A DNA stretch of 64,000 nt from positions 55,353,214 to 55,417,213 of the forward strand of contig NC_030381.2 in assembly GCF_001625215.2 (NCBI RefSeq), read 5' to 3'. The notes under the pieces are model-generated. The model was given only the letters and a program-made list of their open reading frames with translations, searched no databases and was not told the DNA's origin. How positions within the stretch are numbered: position 1 is the stretch's first letter; every line of letters starts with the position of its first letter. The stretch comes from Daucus carota subsp. sativus. Lineage: Eukaryota > Streptophyta > Magnoliopsida > Apiales > Apiaceae. This document shows, piece by piece, positions 25,789 to 37,364 of this stretch. The position numbers and the translations under genes are program-made.

Positions 25789-25950
25789 CACTCCCACCTC
25801 CCCTCTCCCTTCAACAACAATCACAACACTCTCCTCTCCAAAACAAACACAAAAAAAAAACTTCTCCAATTCTCAAAAATTCAAACAAATCTTCAACCCC
25901 CTTCAACAAATCTACACCTTCAACATATTCCCCCCAAAAACCTCGGCAAA

Positions 25951-27770
25951 ATGTTTAGTTTCTCCGACCAAAACGACTTGTTTGCTCGTCGATGTGTGTG
26001 GGTAAACGGCCCCGTGATCGTGGGAGCCGGGCCTTCGGGCCTAGCCGTGGGAGCATGCCTCAAAGAACAAGGCATTCCTTGCGTAGTTCTCGAAAGAGCT
26101 GATTGCATTGCTTCTTTGTGGCAAAAAAGGACTTATGATCGCCTTAAGCTCCACTTACCAAAGCAATTTTGCCAGCTTCCAAAACTACCCTTTCCTCAGC
26201 ATTTCCCCGAATACCCCACCAAAAAACAATTCATAGATTATCTCGAATCATATGCAAATCATTTTGGCATTAAGCCGCAGTTTAATGAGTCTGTGGAGTC
26301 TGCTAAGTACGATGAGGCGTGTCGTTTGTGGCGCATTAAGACTGTTTCTGTGCAGGGCTCTGTGAGGTCTGAAATTGAGTACATTTGTCAGTGGATTGTG
26401 GTGGCTACAGGGGAGAATGCAGAGCGTGTGGTGCCTGAGATCGACGGATTAGGGGACTTTCATGGTGAGATTATTCATGCTTGTGAGTACAAATCCGGGG
26501 AGAAATATAGTGGGAAAAAAGTTCTTGTGGTGGGATGTGGAAATTCTGGCATGGAGGTTTCACTTGATCTTGTTAATCACAATGCTAAGCCATCTATGGT
26601 GTCACGTAGCTCGGTAAGCCATTTAAATTTCTGAATTTGATCAGATGACATGTTCTGATTAAAAAAAAAGTTAGATTTGAATTTGATTAGAAATCCACGA
26701 CATTCAAATACTAGTATAAAACTGAGAATTTGAAATGACATCTCAAATTATGTCATTTGAAATCCAAAATTTGAAATAAACTACATGTTTCCAAACACAA
26801 TCTTATGTAATCAAATGATTCAGATTAATTAGCACTGTGGTTTTTTGTGTTCTGATGTTTTTTTTTTTTGGAATTTTCAGGTTCATGTGCTGCCTAGAGA
26901 AATATTTGGCAGATCTACGTTTGAATTAGCAATGATGATGATGAAATGGCTCCCGGTATGGATTGTTGACAAGATTTTACTCCTGCTGACATGGTTTATT
27001 CTTGGCAACACCGAAAGCTATGGATTAAAAAGGCCTTCCATTGGTCCATTGGAGCTGAAGAACACTTATGGAAAGACCCCTGTTCTTGATGTTGGAGCAC
27101 TGGAGAAAATCCGAGCAGGCGACATCGAAGTGGTTCCTGGGATCAAGAAGTTCTCAAAGAACATGGTGGAGCTTGTTAATGGTGAAGAACTAGCCATTGA
27201 TTCAGTTGTTTTGGCCACTGGATACTGCAGCAATGTCCCCATCTGGCTAAAGGTGAGAAAATGTGACTTTCCCCCAATAAAAATTTGAAAAAAAATAAAT
27301 TAAATTAAAAAAAATAATTTTTTCGCAAAACTTGACATATGATTGTTGCAGTATAACTATGACGGTTATTTTACATTTTTGTAATAATAAAAATCTAGAT
27401 CTGATCAACATATCAAAAGAACATTTTTAAGTAAGGGTCGGATCCTGACAGATGATTGTTGCAACATATTTTATCGCGCTCACTAATTATCTCACCGTCT
27501 TACTGTGACATGTTAGACTCATGTATTGTCATTGCTTATGTGTAGGAAGCTGAGTTCTTCTCCAAAGCTGGATATCCCAAGACACCATTCCCAAATGGAT
27601 GGAAGGGAAACACTGGACTTTATGCCGTTGGGTTTACAAAGAGAGGACTCTCTGGTGCATCCTCAGATGCCATGAAAATTGCTCAAGACATCTCCAAAGT
27701 CTGGAAGGAGGATCTTAAGCAGAAGAAACAGAAGGTCCCTACCCACAGAAGATGCATTTCAACCTTCTAA
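25951..27770 (+). CDS. YUC8: YUCCA flavin-containing monooxygenase (YUC8-like)
   Basis: Three exons, 25951-26613, 26881-27252 and 27546-27770, join in phase to 419 residues, normal for YUCCAs. The enzyme converts indole-3-pyruvate to indole-3-acetic acid with NADPH and O2, the rate-limiting step of auxin synthesis. Seen: FAD-binding GAGPSG (25-30), ATGENAE (152-158), the FMO motif F-x-G-x3-H-x3-Y as [11 protein letters not shown] (170-180), NADPH-binding GCGNSG (195-200) and the ATGY motif (333-336). The start [10 protein letters not shown]...[10 protein letters not shown] and the end HRRCISTF fit the YUC8/YUC9 group better than YUC2/YUC6. Residue 337, after ATGY, is Cys where Arg is usual in the relatives I recall. 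The site was chosen as the first ATG after the leader; the frame is open from there. Confidence 0.93.
26640..26812. mobile_element. Small MITE-like repeat in YUCCA intron 1
   Basis: Words such as CATTCAAATACTAGTATAAAACTGAGAATTTGAAATGACA recur, reverse complemented, in intron 4 of the GDSL gene (47690-47830): GTCATTCAAATTCTCAG and TTTTATATTAGTATTTGAATG. Two introns thus carry copies of one family. Exact ends are unclear. Confidence 0.65.
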
Positions 27771-29387
27771 ATACGAACCCGAGACCCCTCCCTGCATCGA
27801 GCTCTGATATACGGACACTGATCATATACATATACATAAAAATACAAATACACACACACATAACTAATATACTTAATTATTTATTATACATACATGAACA
27901 CATACAGATTTTTTTTTTTATACATGTAAAAAACACACAAGAAAGAACAGATAGCAGACATACAAGCCCTCTCCAAAAAGCCTGAAGTATTTAAGATTTT
28001 TGGGCATTTTGTAAATAGAGGAAGATGAGGCTTTTCTTTTTTCTTTTTTGTTGTATACAAAAGTTGTTTATACAGTTTGTAAAATCATACACTGATGAAT
28101 TCAATGAAAATTCTTTGTTTATTTTTACTATTTCTGATATCCAAAATTATTGCGAGTATAATGCGTCTTATTATCCCAGATGAATTATTGAAAATATTAC
28201 AGCCCGAACTCAACACATCTCCAAATATATAATTTTATTAATAATAATGATTTCATATTTTTTTTGAAGATAAGTGATTTTAATTTTTATATATTATTTT
28301 GAACTTATAATTAAGCTATTCGAATCGAACATGGCGCTACATTATTATGCATGATAAGATGAATATTTTAGAGGTTGACCTGAACTTAAGAATGGATTAA
28401 ATAACAACGAAGTTTAGTGCTTCATATAGAGCACATGGATTGAGCATCCAGGCAAAAAGTTAATGAAATTTTGTGTACTAATCAATGCTTATATGTTGGT
28501 AAACCTGAGGGCTGAGCAGATAAACTGCCGCATAATAAGAATTTAAACGTGGATTTCCCTCTTACGTTTCATTGCTCATTAATAAGTACTACTCTTTATG
28601 CTTGATTCCTTATTCACATTTTATAATTATTTTATATAAATGAGAGGAAAAAGTTAAATAAATGAAAGAGAAGATTGAAGAGAAATTAATATAATATTGA
28701 GTTAAGAGCTACTAGATGCTCTTTAAAAGAAAGGAGAGGGAGTAGGCTCCTAAATTTTTAAAGAGCATCTAGGAGCCCATTGGAGCACTAAATTTTGATA
28801 TACTTCTAAAATTTAGACTTAGGAACTTGTTTAGAGAGCCCCTTGGAGTTGCTCTAAGGCTATGAGCCATATTTATCAAAAAAAAAGTTTTGATGGTATA
28901 TTTTTATTCACAAAAAATATTTTAAAATTTTATTTTAATACTACAGATAAAATATATAAATTAAATATTAAAAGTCAAAATAACATATAGTGAAATACAC
29001 AATAAAATGATACCAGATTGTGAATTAGCTCGGAACCAGGTTTGACCGTCAATTTTTCCACATAATAGAGAGTTTGTTTCTCCCGAAAATTCATATAAAA
29101 TATAAAATATGATATGATATAATATTTATATATTGATGATCACATTTTATTAAATAATTAAAAAATAAAAGTTATTTCAAAAAAACTTATAAATAAAAGT
29201 AAAATAAAAGATAATGAGCCCATGATAATCCATGCTATATATATAGTACACACATAAATATTTTTCCAGAAGAACAGAAAAAGCTAAAATAATAGAATAA
29301 GACCGTGTTTGGTTCCAGAACGCTATAAAAACCTCGAAACAAACACACCTGGCGCATGTTAGCAACCCGGATAGCAAATCGTACACC
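27771..29387. other. Intergenic between YUCCA and the LPA1-like gene
   Basis: The first ~350 bases are probably the YUCCA 3' UTR, with CA/TA-rich tracts at 27815-27910. A MITE lies at 28685-28860. A TATATATA stretch at 29236-29244 about 150 nt before the next start codon may be its TATA box. No other gene is seen. Confidence 0.6.
28685..28860. mobile_element. MITE of the AGAGCATCTC family
   Basis: Words AAGAGCATCTAGGAGCCCA, GGAGTAGGCTCCTAA and CCTTGGAGTTGCTCTAAGG show the same vocabulary as the element at 11206-11563. GAGCTACTAGATGCTC near the left end pairs poorly with the right end, so it is decayed. Confidence 0.5.
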
Positions 29388-31478
29388 ATGAGTGTGATCA
29401 TCACCTCTAGTTTCGGCCACCATCCGAAATTATCGGCCCTTTCCCGCCAAATTATCCCGGAAAATTCGGTGTACATCTTCCCCACTGTCACTATCACCAT
29501 CTCTCCAATACAGTTGCGCAGGAAGGGCCTGCGTTTCTCACTCACTTGCTTTGCTTCTGATAAGCCATCCCCATCTCCCCAATTCAGGTACAATTATCAG
29601 ATATGCAATCTTTTTAATTGAATTAGTACTAAAAATGCAATCTTTGTGCAAAAAATGTGATTTTTATTTGAAGTGGTGAAAATTTATATTTATTGAGTAT
29701 ATACTAGATAGAGTGGCATATTTGGGTGGGATTATGGTGATGTAGAATGGTTTATTTGCAGTAGTTTTAGTTTATGTTGTGTTTTCGGGATGTCGAAAAC
29801 TCGAAGTGTATGTCTAATGAGGGTGTTTAGGTTGCTTATAAACATGATTGGAATTAATGTTGAAATTTTTTATGTAATCTTTATTCATGTATTATTAATA
29901 AAAATGTTATCTTTGTGCAAAATGTGATTCTTATTTGAAGTTGTGAAATCATTAGACTATAATAGATTGAATGGCTTATATGGTTAGTATTTTGGTGATA
30001 TATGGAATGGTTTATTTGTAATGATGTTAGTTTATGTTGTGTTATCGGGATGTCGAAAACTCGAAATGTATGCCTCATGAGGGTGTTTAGGTTGCTTGAG
30101 TACATGACTGGAAGTGATGTATAAATCATTTTGTTCTTTTGTAGTATAAAGTGATGAGATATTACTTATTAGTGCTATTGATTGGATAAGTGTTGCATAG
30201 TCTAAAGAAACGAAGGTGATATTTTCCAATTTTACAGTAATTAGGAATACATATCAGAAAATACATGAAGATTGCAATGTTTACTTAAATTTGGTTCCGT
30301 TATTGAAATTGTTGGGTATTAAGTTTGATAATGTTATTGGAAACTTTAAGTGATTTTGATATGTTTTTCAGTACGGATGCGAAGATACGGAGTGAAGTTC
30401 TTTCGCCATTTAGATCAGTTCGGATGTTTTTTTATCTTGCCTTTATTGCCAGTGCGTCCCTAGGAGGACTGATAGCTACTACCCAGCTTATTGGTGCACT
30501 GTCAAATCCCTCAAGAGCGGATGAAGTCACTAAAATTCTCGAGGGTCTTGGCATAGATATTTCAGCTGTATCTGTATGCGCGTTTCTTTATTCCAGGGAT
30601 AACAATGCTAAGAACGCCCAGTTGGCTAGACTGACAAGAGAGGAAAACCTTTCGAATCTTAAGCTTCGTGTGGATGAGAAGAAGGTTATTCCTGTCGGCG
30701 ATTTTAGAGGAATTGCTCGCCTTGTATTGGTTTCTGGCCCTTCATCTTTCATTTCTAAATCTTTTAAACTAAGTGAACCTTTCACCGAAAGTCTTCTGGA
30801 AAGAGGTGTTCTCGTCGTCCCTTTTGCCACGGATGGGGAATTACCTGATTTCGAGTTTGATGATAGTGAAGATATGAAGGAGCTGACTGAAAGAAGGAAA
30901 AGGCTTTGGCAGCTAAAACCTGTTTTTTCGACTGAGTGGTCCGAGTAAGTTCTTTCTCAGAGGTAAAAATATGTGATACATATAAACTAAACACTAATTA
31001 CCCCAATTTTTATGTTATCAACAGGTGGTTAGATGAACAAAAGAAACTGGCTAATGTTTCAACAGAATCTCCTGTGTAAGTGTTTAAATAGTTATCTATC
31101 TTCAAATTTTGGGGAAGCATGGCTTAACTTTCTAATATACTATTACACTTCAACTCTCTTTTCTCTACTAAGATCATACAAAATCACAAATACAAAATCT
31201 TAGTTTTAGTTTGCTCCTTACTTTCTGCTATACCTAGTAATTGGACATTTATCTATAAGTAACTGTAGCTTGTGACATCAAAGGGAAAGGGACGAGCAAG
31301 TTTCACTGAAAAAAATGTTTCATTTGTTTTGTGTATAAGGTATTTATCCCTGCGCTTGAGCGGTCGTGTTCGTGGTAGTGGAGTTGGATACCCTCCTTGG
31401 AATGCTTTCGTCGCACAACTACCACCAACAAAGGGACTATGGTCAGGTCTTTTAGATGGCATGGATGGACCAGTTTGA
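29388..31478 (+). CDS. Chloroplast LPA1/Rep27-domain (DUF3493) protein
   Basis: Four exons, 29388-29587, 30372-30944, 31025-31075 and 31340-31478, give 320 residues in phase. The first ~60 residues are rich in Ser, Thr, Arg and poor in acids, as in a plastid transit peptide. At 74-101 comes SEVLSPFRSVRMFFYLAF followed by a hydrophobic run (ASASLGGLIATTQLIGAL), the start of the 'Low PSII Accumulation 1 / Rep27' domain, which spans the thylakoid membrane. The tail has WNAFVAQLPPTKGLWSG. LPA1 and algal Rep27 help assemble and repair photosystem II D1. This protein lacks the TPR part of LPA1 and resembles At4g28740 as I recall it. Its exact role is inferred. Intron 1 holds a 260-bp tandem duplication. 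Confidence 0.78.
29605..30120 (+). repeat. Tandem duplication, period about 260 bp, in intron 1
   Basis: The block TTTATGTTGTGTT-TCGGGATGTCGAAAACTCGAA with following TGAGGGTGTTTAGGTTGCTT occurs at 29771 and again at 30031. Upstream words (ATCTTTGTGCAAA, TTATTTGAAGT, TGGAATGGTTTATTTG) keep the same spacing. The two copies differ at scattered bases, so the duplication is not recent. Confidence 0.85.
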
Positions 31479-34457
31479 CTTGTTCCACTAACAGAGGTTA
31501 GATACTCCGTCAGAAACATTTAGTTGCTTTAGTTTCCCTTATCCTCATTATCCTCATGTCTATACTGTTGTTTTCTGTAAAATCTGAAATACTATTGGTT
31601 TATCTTCGTGTCAATACTGTTGTTTTCTGCAAAATTTGATATACTATTGGTTTAGTCATGCCAGTTTTTCTCAATTAGACATTCCAGAAATATAGTGTAT
31701 ACTTGCTAATCTTGTTCTTGTGATAAGTAATGCAAGTAACGTACTAATAGCTGGGCTTTTAGGCTACAGATGGCAGATATGTAAGGAAACGTGATGCAGA
31801 TTGATTTAATCTTTTTTACCTGCTTTTATCGGAAACTTTCACCTTAAAATCTGGGCGTACGTCAGAATAGAAAAAAAAATAGTAGTATATAAGACATTCA
31901 AAATCTGAAGAAAATGTGAACAGATTACAGGTTAGTAATGAAGTAGCTGAAGAGTTATACTGAACTTCAGAAAAATGACATACCAAGAACTCATGCAAGC
32001 CTGTTACTTGCAACTTAACAAAGGATAATTACATTTTCTCCTTTTTCTAAATCACATATTACTTTTTTTTTATCACATTACCTTACATACGGATATGTTG
32101 TCTGTTGTTACAATATATACACTTGGTATTGATAGTTTCACTTATTTGCAAGTTTAATTGATCCTGTTTTATGTTGTACAGTAACAGAAGCCTGCAATGT
32201 GCAAATGGCATGCCAATCTCAATTTATATTGGTTGAATATATTTTAGGACCCTATACAATTAACTATTGAGCAACCAATTTGAAATTTTAGGTGGCTCGA
32301 GATGAAAGAACTGATATGGTTCGTGGAGTTGAATTCCTATGCAAATTTGTCACTGTTACAGGTAATGTCAGCTCTTCCTTATTATGAACTTAGATGCAGA
32401 CTTCAACATTCACAGTTCAAGTGGGAACATTTGAAGGTGATTACAAAATGAGCTCTCGGCAACAAAATTTCCAGATTATCTTCCGGGGCTGGCTCGTTTA
32501 ACAGAAAGATGTTCTGAAACCTTGAAAGTGGAATTTGTGTAAGCTGTAGCTAAAAGGATGTTAAATTTCGTTCTTATCATTTAGTTTTACTTGGATATTC
32601 GAATTTTTGATTCCTCAAGAATTCTTGGATAAAGGTCTATGGTTATAGCATTTGTTGTGCCACTTGTAGTTATCCTTCACCAAATGTCGACCCAAAATTT
32701 TTAAAATTGTTACGAAGGATCTATTTGCACTGATGGAGATCTTTATCTTTTATGTCAATATTTGAGTGATTCCAGTGCTTTGAATACATTAGGTCTTGAA
32801 TTTTTTTTGTTTGCTGTTGGTGTCCACCCCGTGCTGATATAACTACTTGAATTAGAGCAAGTCCCACAACATCATAGGCATTTGGAAAAAATGAGCACTC
32901 CAACAATGTTATAGTGGTGTCTTAAAATACTAATACTAGGACATCCGACAACCTTATTTTTAAGATAACAATGTCCTTGTGGTGTATGTCCAGACGGCAA
33001 GACTTGTTCGCCTGTAGTCATGATCATCTCCGACAGACATTTTCGTGATCCCCTTGTTAACCTTAACAAGCTTTATAACAGTCACAGAGTCGTCTGTCTG
33101 AAAATATGGTATGACTATGCTTCTCACCGTCTATAATTTCAAAACTTTAATCCTGTCAACAACTCAAGCTCCATGTTTATATTGCAAGTGAAAGCTGTTA
33201 AAAGAAATAACAAATAAGATTCATTGTTACAACGGAGAATCTCCTCTTTGTCAATCTAGATTTCTGAGCGTGTAACTAATTTTTAAACAATTAGATTTTT
33301 AAACAACTCAAGCTCATGTTATACTTTCAAACAACTAAGTAATATGAAGGCTCGAATTAGTTTTTAAATATTTGTCAAATACATTTTATTGATTATATAA
33401 ATAAAACTTTTAATAAACCAAAAACAAAACACCGAGTATGTCAGTGTTTATTGAGGGACCGGATTAGAAAAGAGATGATTTGTAAAAGTACAAGAAACCT
33501 CCGATAAAAAAATGACTAGCTCCAGACCCGTGACCCTGCTTCCCAAGTCAAACAGCCTCTGCTCCAAAATCACGTAATTTGTCGGCTACACGAATCTTTA
33601 TTTTTTATAAAAAAAAAACTAATATCAAACTTATGTAGCAATGGTATATGTAGGCATTATTCTTATTATATGCCTCCACGAATCTCAATCAATCTGATTG
33701 TAAATGTGTTGCTTTTGTAAGTTATTCAGAATTGTCATATTACAAATCCGGAATTATGAAAATATTGAAGAGAGTAGGATGTCAAAAATGAGAATTATGA
33801 AAATATTTGAGATGACAGAGAGTCAAATTCGAGTCTCTCGTTGTATTTGGAATGATAAGAAGTTGAACTTTGAGTCTTCCAACTGTCAAAGTTATACTTA
33901 GATTAAAGACCTGTTTGACAAAACTTCCTCTTAGAGCTTTTAGACTTAGAAGTTAAAAGACGGTTATTTGTATTGTTTATGTAACAAAATTATAAATTAA
34001 TTCTCAAATTGTAAGATATAATATGAGAATTTAAAAATTCTAAATAAGGTGAATTATTTTATATAAAAAAAGCTGGATTTACAAAAGGGTTTTGATCCTG
34101 ATAACCGAGGTTTTATCTAACACACAGCTCCATTACTATCAGATCTGTATTTCAAGAGTCCGGATTAAATTTTTTTTTTTTAGGTATCCATTATAATTCT
34201 TGTCATATATATAATAAATAATTTTTCAAATTAATCCAACGCTCTCTGAATAATCGTGTTTTAAACTGTGGCAAGAAACACAAGAAAGGCTGGTGACAAA
34301 ATTCAAAGGTTCAGCTTATTTTCGGCTCGCAATTCAACGTGACAAAAATCTAACGGCTATGATTCATTGATCAACTGTTCACACAGTGTAACTGTTACTG
34401 TCACTGCCCGTTACGCGGGGGTGTCAGCTCAGGCTAGCTGGCAATTTTAATTAGTCA
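31479..34457. other. LPA1-like 3' region and intergenic DNA
   Basis: A pair of similar segments at 31560 and 31610 (CTATACTGTTGTTTTCTGTAAAAT and CAATACTGTTGTTTTCTGCAAAAT) marks a 55-bp tandem duplication. An exon-like block sits at 32292-32362. A decayed MITE with AGAGCAAGTCCCACAACATC lies near 32855. Otherwise AT-rich with no gene seen. Confidence 0.5.
32292..32361 (+). other. Exon-like block, unassigned
   Basis: After an acceptor-like TTTTAG a 70-nt open stretch reads VARDERTDMVRGVEFLCKF and then VTV, and ends at a donor-like CAG/GTAATG. It has better codon composition than its surroundings. It could be a spliced 3' UTR exon or alternative end of the LPA1-like gene, or a relic. I do not recognise the peptide. 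Confidence 0.3.
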
Positions 34458-34680
34458 ATGGGCCTGTTTGGCCAAGAGAAGCAGAAGCCAGAAGTGCTTC
34501 TTTTGACCCGTTTGTGCAAAGAAGTAGAAGCACTTTTAAGAAGCTGAGAATGCTAGCTTCTCTCTCACAGCTTCTGCTTATTTTCCAAACACTTTATTAA
34601 CTTATTTACTTCTCACTTCTACTCCACTTCTTTATTATAAGCAATAAGTCACTTCTTTTAAGCTAACCCAAACGGCCCCA
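34458..34680. mobile_element. MITE with GGCCTGTTTGG ends
   Basis: Left end GGGCCTGTTTGGCCAAG and right end AACCCAAACGGCCCC are inverted copies. Internal arms AAGCAGAAGCCAGAAGTG and CTTCTACTCCACTTCTT are also inverted in character. The right part recurs at 50040-50170. Class (hAT or PIF) is uncertain because the target duplication is not clear. Confidence 0.65.
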
Positions 34681-36260
34681 ATGCGTCCCAAGTCACATTT
34701 CACACTGCGCACACAATATATTCCTGCTCGTTTTATAACATAATAATTTCTACTTGCGTATCTTATTGTATATTTTGTGAAAATTACTGTAGATTAATTT
34801 AACCAAATGTAATGATCATTTTGAAATAGAAAACCATACAATTCAAAGATCATGCATGCTTTAATGTAAAATTTTGCAATAATTTTCAAATGTGAAGATG
34901 CGCTGCCTGTTCCATGACCAAATATTTAACCATAAGATTAAGATCTTGTCAAAGTACAGTGCAGTAAACTGTTTTTTACCAGCGGGTTTATCTGGTTTGT
35001 GGATTGATAATTCGGGAGAAATGAAATAAAAAGTGATTTATCTTATGAATTGTTGATAAATTTTATTTTTTTCTTCTATTCCACATTTCACATGCCAGAT
35101 GTCACAGCTTTTATTTGTAATAAAATATTTCATTCTCTTCTATCTCCAACTTCTTTTTTAATCTCATCATATCAATTTTTTTATTTTAAAATTTCCTCCT
35201 ATTTCTATTGATTCTAAATAATGTTGCTCATTACATTTCATTTGATTTTTTCTTTGTCAAACGCAACGTTAATTTGTTCAGACTCGGAAACAAAAATTGA
35301 TTTGATTTTCAAAGGAACACCATTACACTAATTTACGGTCCTCAAATTACTTAATATTCCACCGAGGGTTTGAATTCAAAAAACAAGATACATCGTCGGT
35401 ACATGAAAAATAATGAAGAAAAGAAAAGAAAATGAAGATAAACTGCAGAATATCTCGAATATAAATAGACAAAAGATATTGTACCTTGTAAATAACAATG
35501 AAATCACACTTTCTTGCACGAAATATTATTTTTCTTTGTTTGGAAGTGAGAGCAAAGCAATAATACAGCTGCAAGATATCCACATATACAAAGTATTCAA
35601 CTACCGATCAAACTTGCCTATCTTTTCAAATTTCAAGTAATGTAGAATGTCGTGTCCAAATCTCTTTCCATAATAGATTCCGAAAATAATTTATACTTAC
35701 ACTTAAGACAAGCTCGACGATTTTTTTATATATACGAATATTATACAGTAACCGATAAATGTTGATCCAGCCGAATTAGTTTCTCGAAATGATTAGCCAG
35801 AGATAGTATAATGAAAGATTTTATTTGGTGTTGTGATAAATAATTTAATTTTGTTTATTATTTTTATTATCAACTAAAATATGATATGTGTATAATTCAT
35901 GAATTTTTTCGGGGCAACTTAAATTTTCTAATATTTTTATTTTTTTTAGATGAAACGGTAGATAGTTTAAATCTTGTCCATAAAAATATTTTATATAAAT
36001 ATATTAACAATAGTAGTTTAATATAAAAATTCACCAAGGAGGAGGGGCCATATAGCACAGAACACAAAAACTTAATAACATTATCCTACATTTTGTCTTT
36101 ATTCCGTAATTATTATAATATTTATTATTTAGGGTTTGTCTAGTGTGTGCCCATGAGCACACATTATACACTAAAATTGATGGTTTTGGTGGATTTTGAT
36201 CGGTGGACTTGATGTAAATACAGGGGGATCATCTTTATTTATATCAGGTGACCAATAAAA
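34681..36260. other. Intergenic before the DUF4378 gene
   Basis: AT-rich, no gene found. Near 36138 a short inverted repeat AGTGTGTGCCC / GAGCACACA type occurs. The rest looks like decayed repeat DNA. Confidence 0.5.
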
Positions 36261-36399
36261 ATGCACCAAACCCACACCATAGAAAAACCGTATTATTTAT
36301 TATATTATTTATTGTCTACTCGATTCTGTGTAGACGTAATCGAAAGTCATACACGAATCATTATAAAGAACAAAGTAGTCATTCAAGTCCGCTTTAGTC

Positions 36400-36526
36400 G
36401 GTGCAAAAAACCAAACACCACCGCTCTCGTTCTGAGCCGTTTGTTCCGGCGAATCTCCGGCCACTTCTTCATCGGAATGTCACTTTCCGGTCAGCTCGCT
36501 GCCTTTGCCCCAAGATTGCTTACCAG
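36400..36526 (+). other. Probable 5' UTR exon of the DUF4378 gene
   Basis: A more GC-rich stretch ends at TTACCAG followed by a GT donor (36527). The coding part starts after an acceptor at 37347-37356 (TTTTCCACAG), only 8 nt before the ATG at 37365. The leader therefore must be spliced, and this is the best upstream candidate. Confidence 0.45.
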
Positions 36527-36694
36527 GTCCATCTCTCTCTAGAGCATATGTATTGATCTCATCTTTATCTAAACTAATTGAAATGTGACTCTCCCCCCCT
36601 CTCTCTCCTGCTCTCTCTACCTCTATCTCTCCCTCTACTTTTTTTTTTATCTCATTGTAAATCTGCTTTTGTGCCTGCTGTAATTACATCTTTG

Positions 36695-36698
<4 letters not shown>

Positions 36699-36755
<57 letters not shown>
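36699..36755. repeat. (CT)n microsatellite
   Basis: A 57-nt uninterrupted CT run in the presumed 5' UTR intron of the DUF4378 gene, with a looser CT-rich zone at 36590-36640. Confidence 0.95.
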
Positions 36756-36759
<4 letters not shown>

Positions 36760-37364
36760 CTGCTATGCAAGTCTTAAAAATTTTAACATTAACATACATT
36801 GGGCTACACTTGTTCCTTTCTATTCAGTGTTTTATATGTTATAGCATTTCGCTTCAATTTGAAGCATGACCCTGTATTTCGAAGACTGAATTAGTAATTT
36901 TCAAGGTGTGATTTTTTACTATATTGATAATCAAGCTATAACATATAAAACACATATGGAATTCTTTGGTATGATAATCAAGCTGAAAAATTGATGTTTT
37001 CTAAATATACTGTTACATAATATTGAATTACTGCTGCAATTTACTTAATATTAGCTGATTTAGCCCAATGCATAAGAGGTTTTTGAACTCTTCGAGGACG
37101 AATCATCCCTGCCATTTCTGCATTAGTGTACTGAAAATACATGTAGTTTGCATCGTAGAATTGTTTTTACTAAACTTTGTGAAGGGAATTTTTGAAATCA
37201 GTACTGAATGTGAAGAAGCCACATATGTAGCTCATCTGCTGTGATGATATTTCTTTTCCGTGTTAATCTCTTCTTTTTCTTTGTTAATTATGTTTTCGCT
37301 GATAAAGAGAAGGCTTTTATCTTGGGATTAATAATGGATGTGAAACTTTTCCACAGGTGTTAAA

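Noticed and set aside
36578..36844. Open frame rich in Leu-Ser repeats
   Set aside because: It is the CT microsatellite read as codons; no domain, and it lies in a presumed leader intron.
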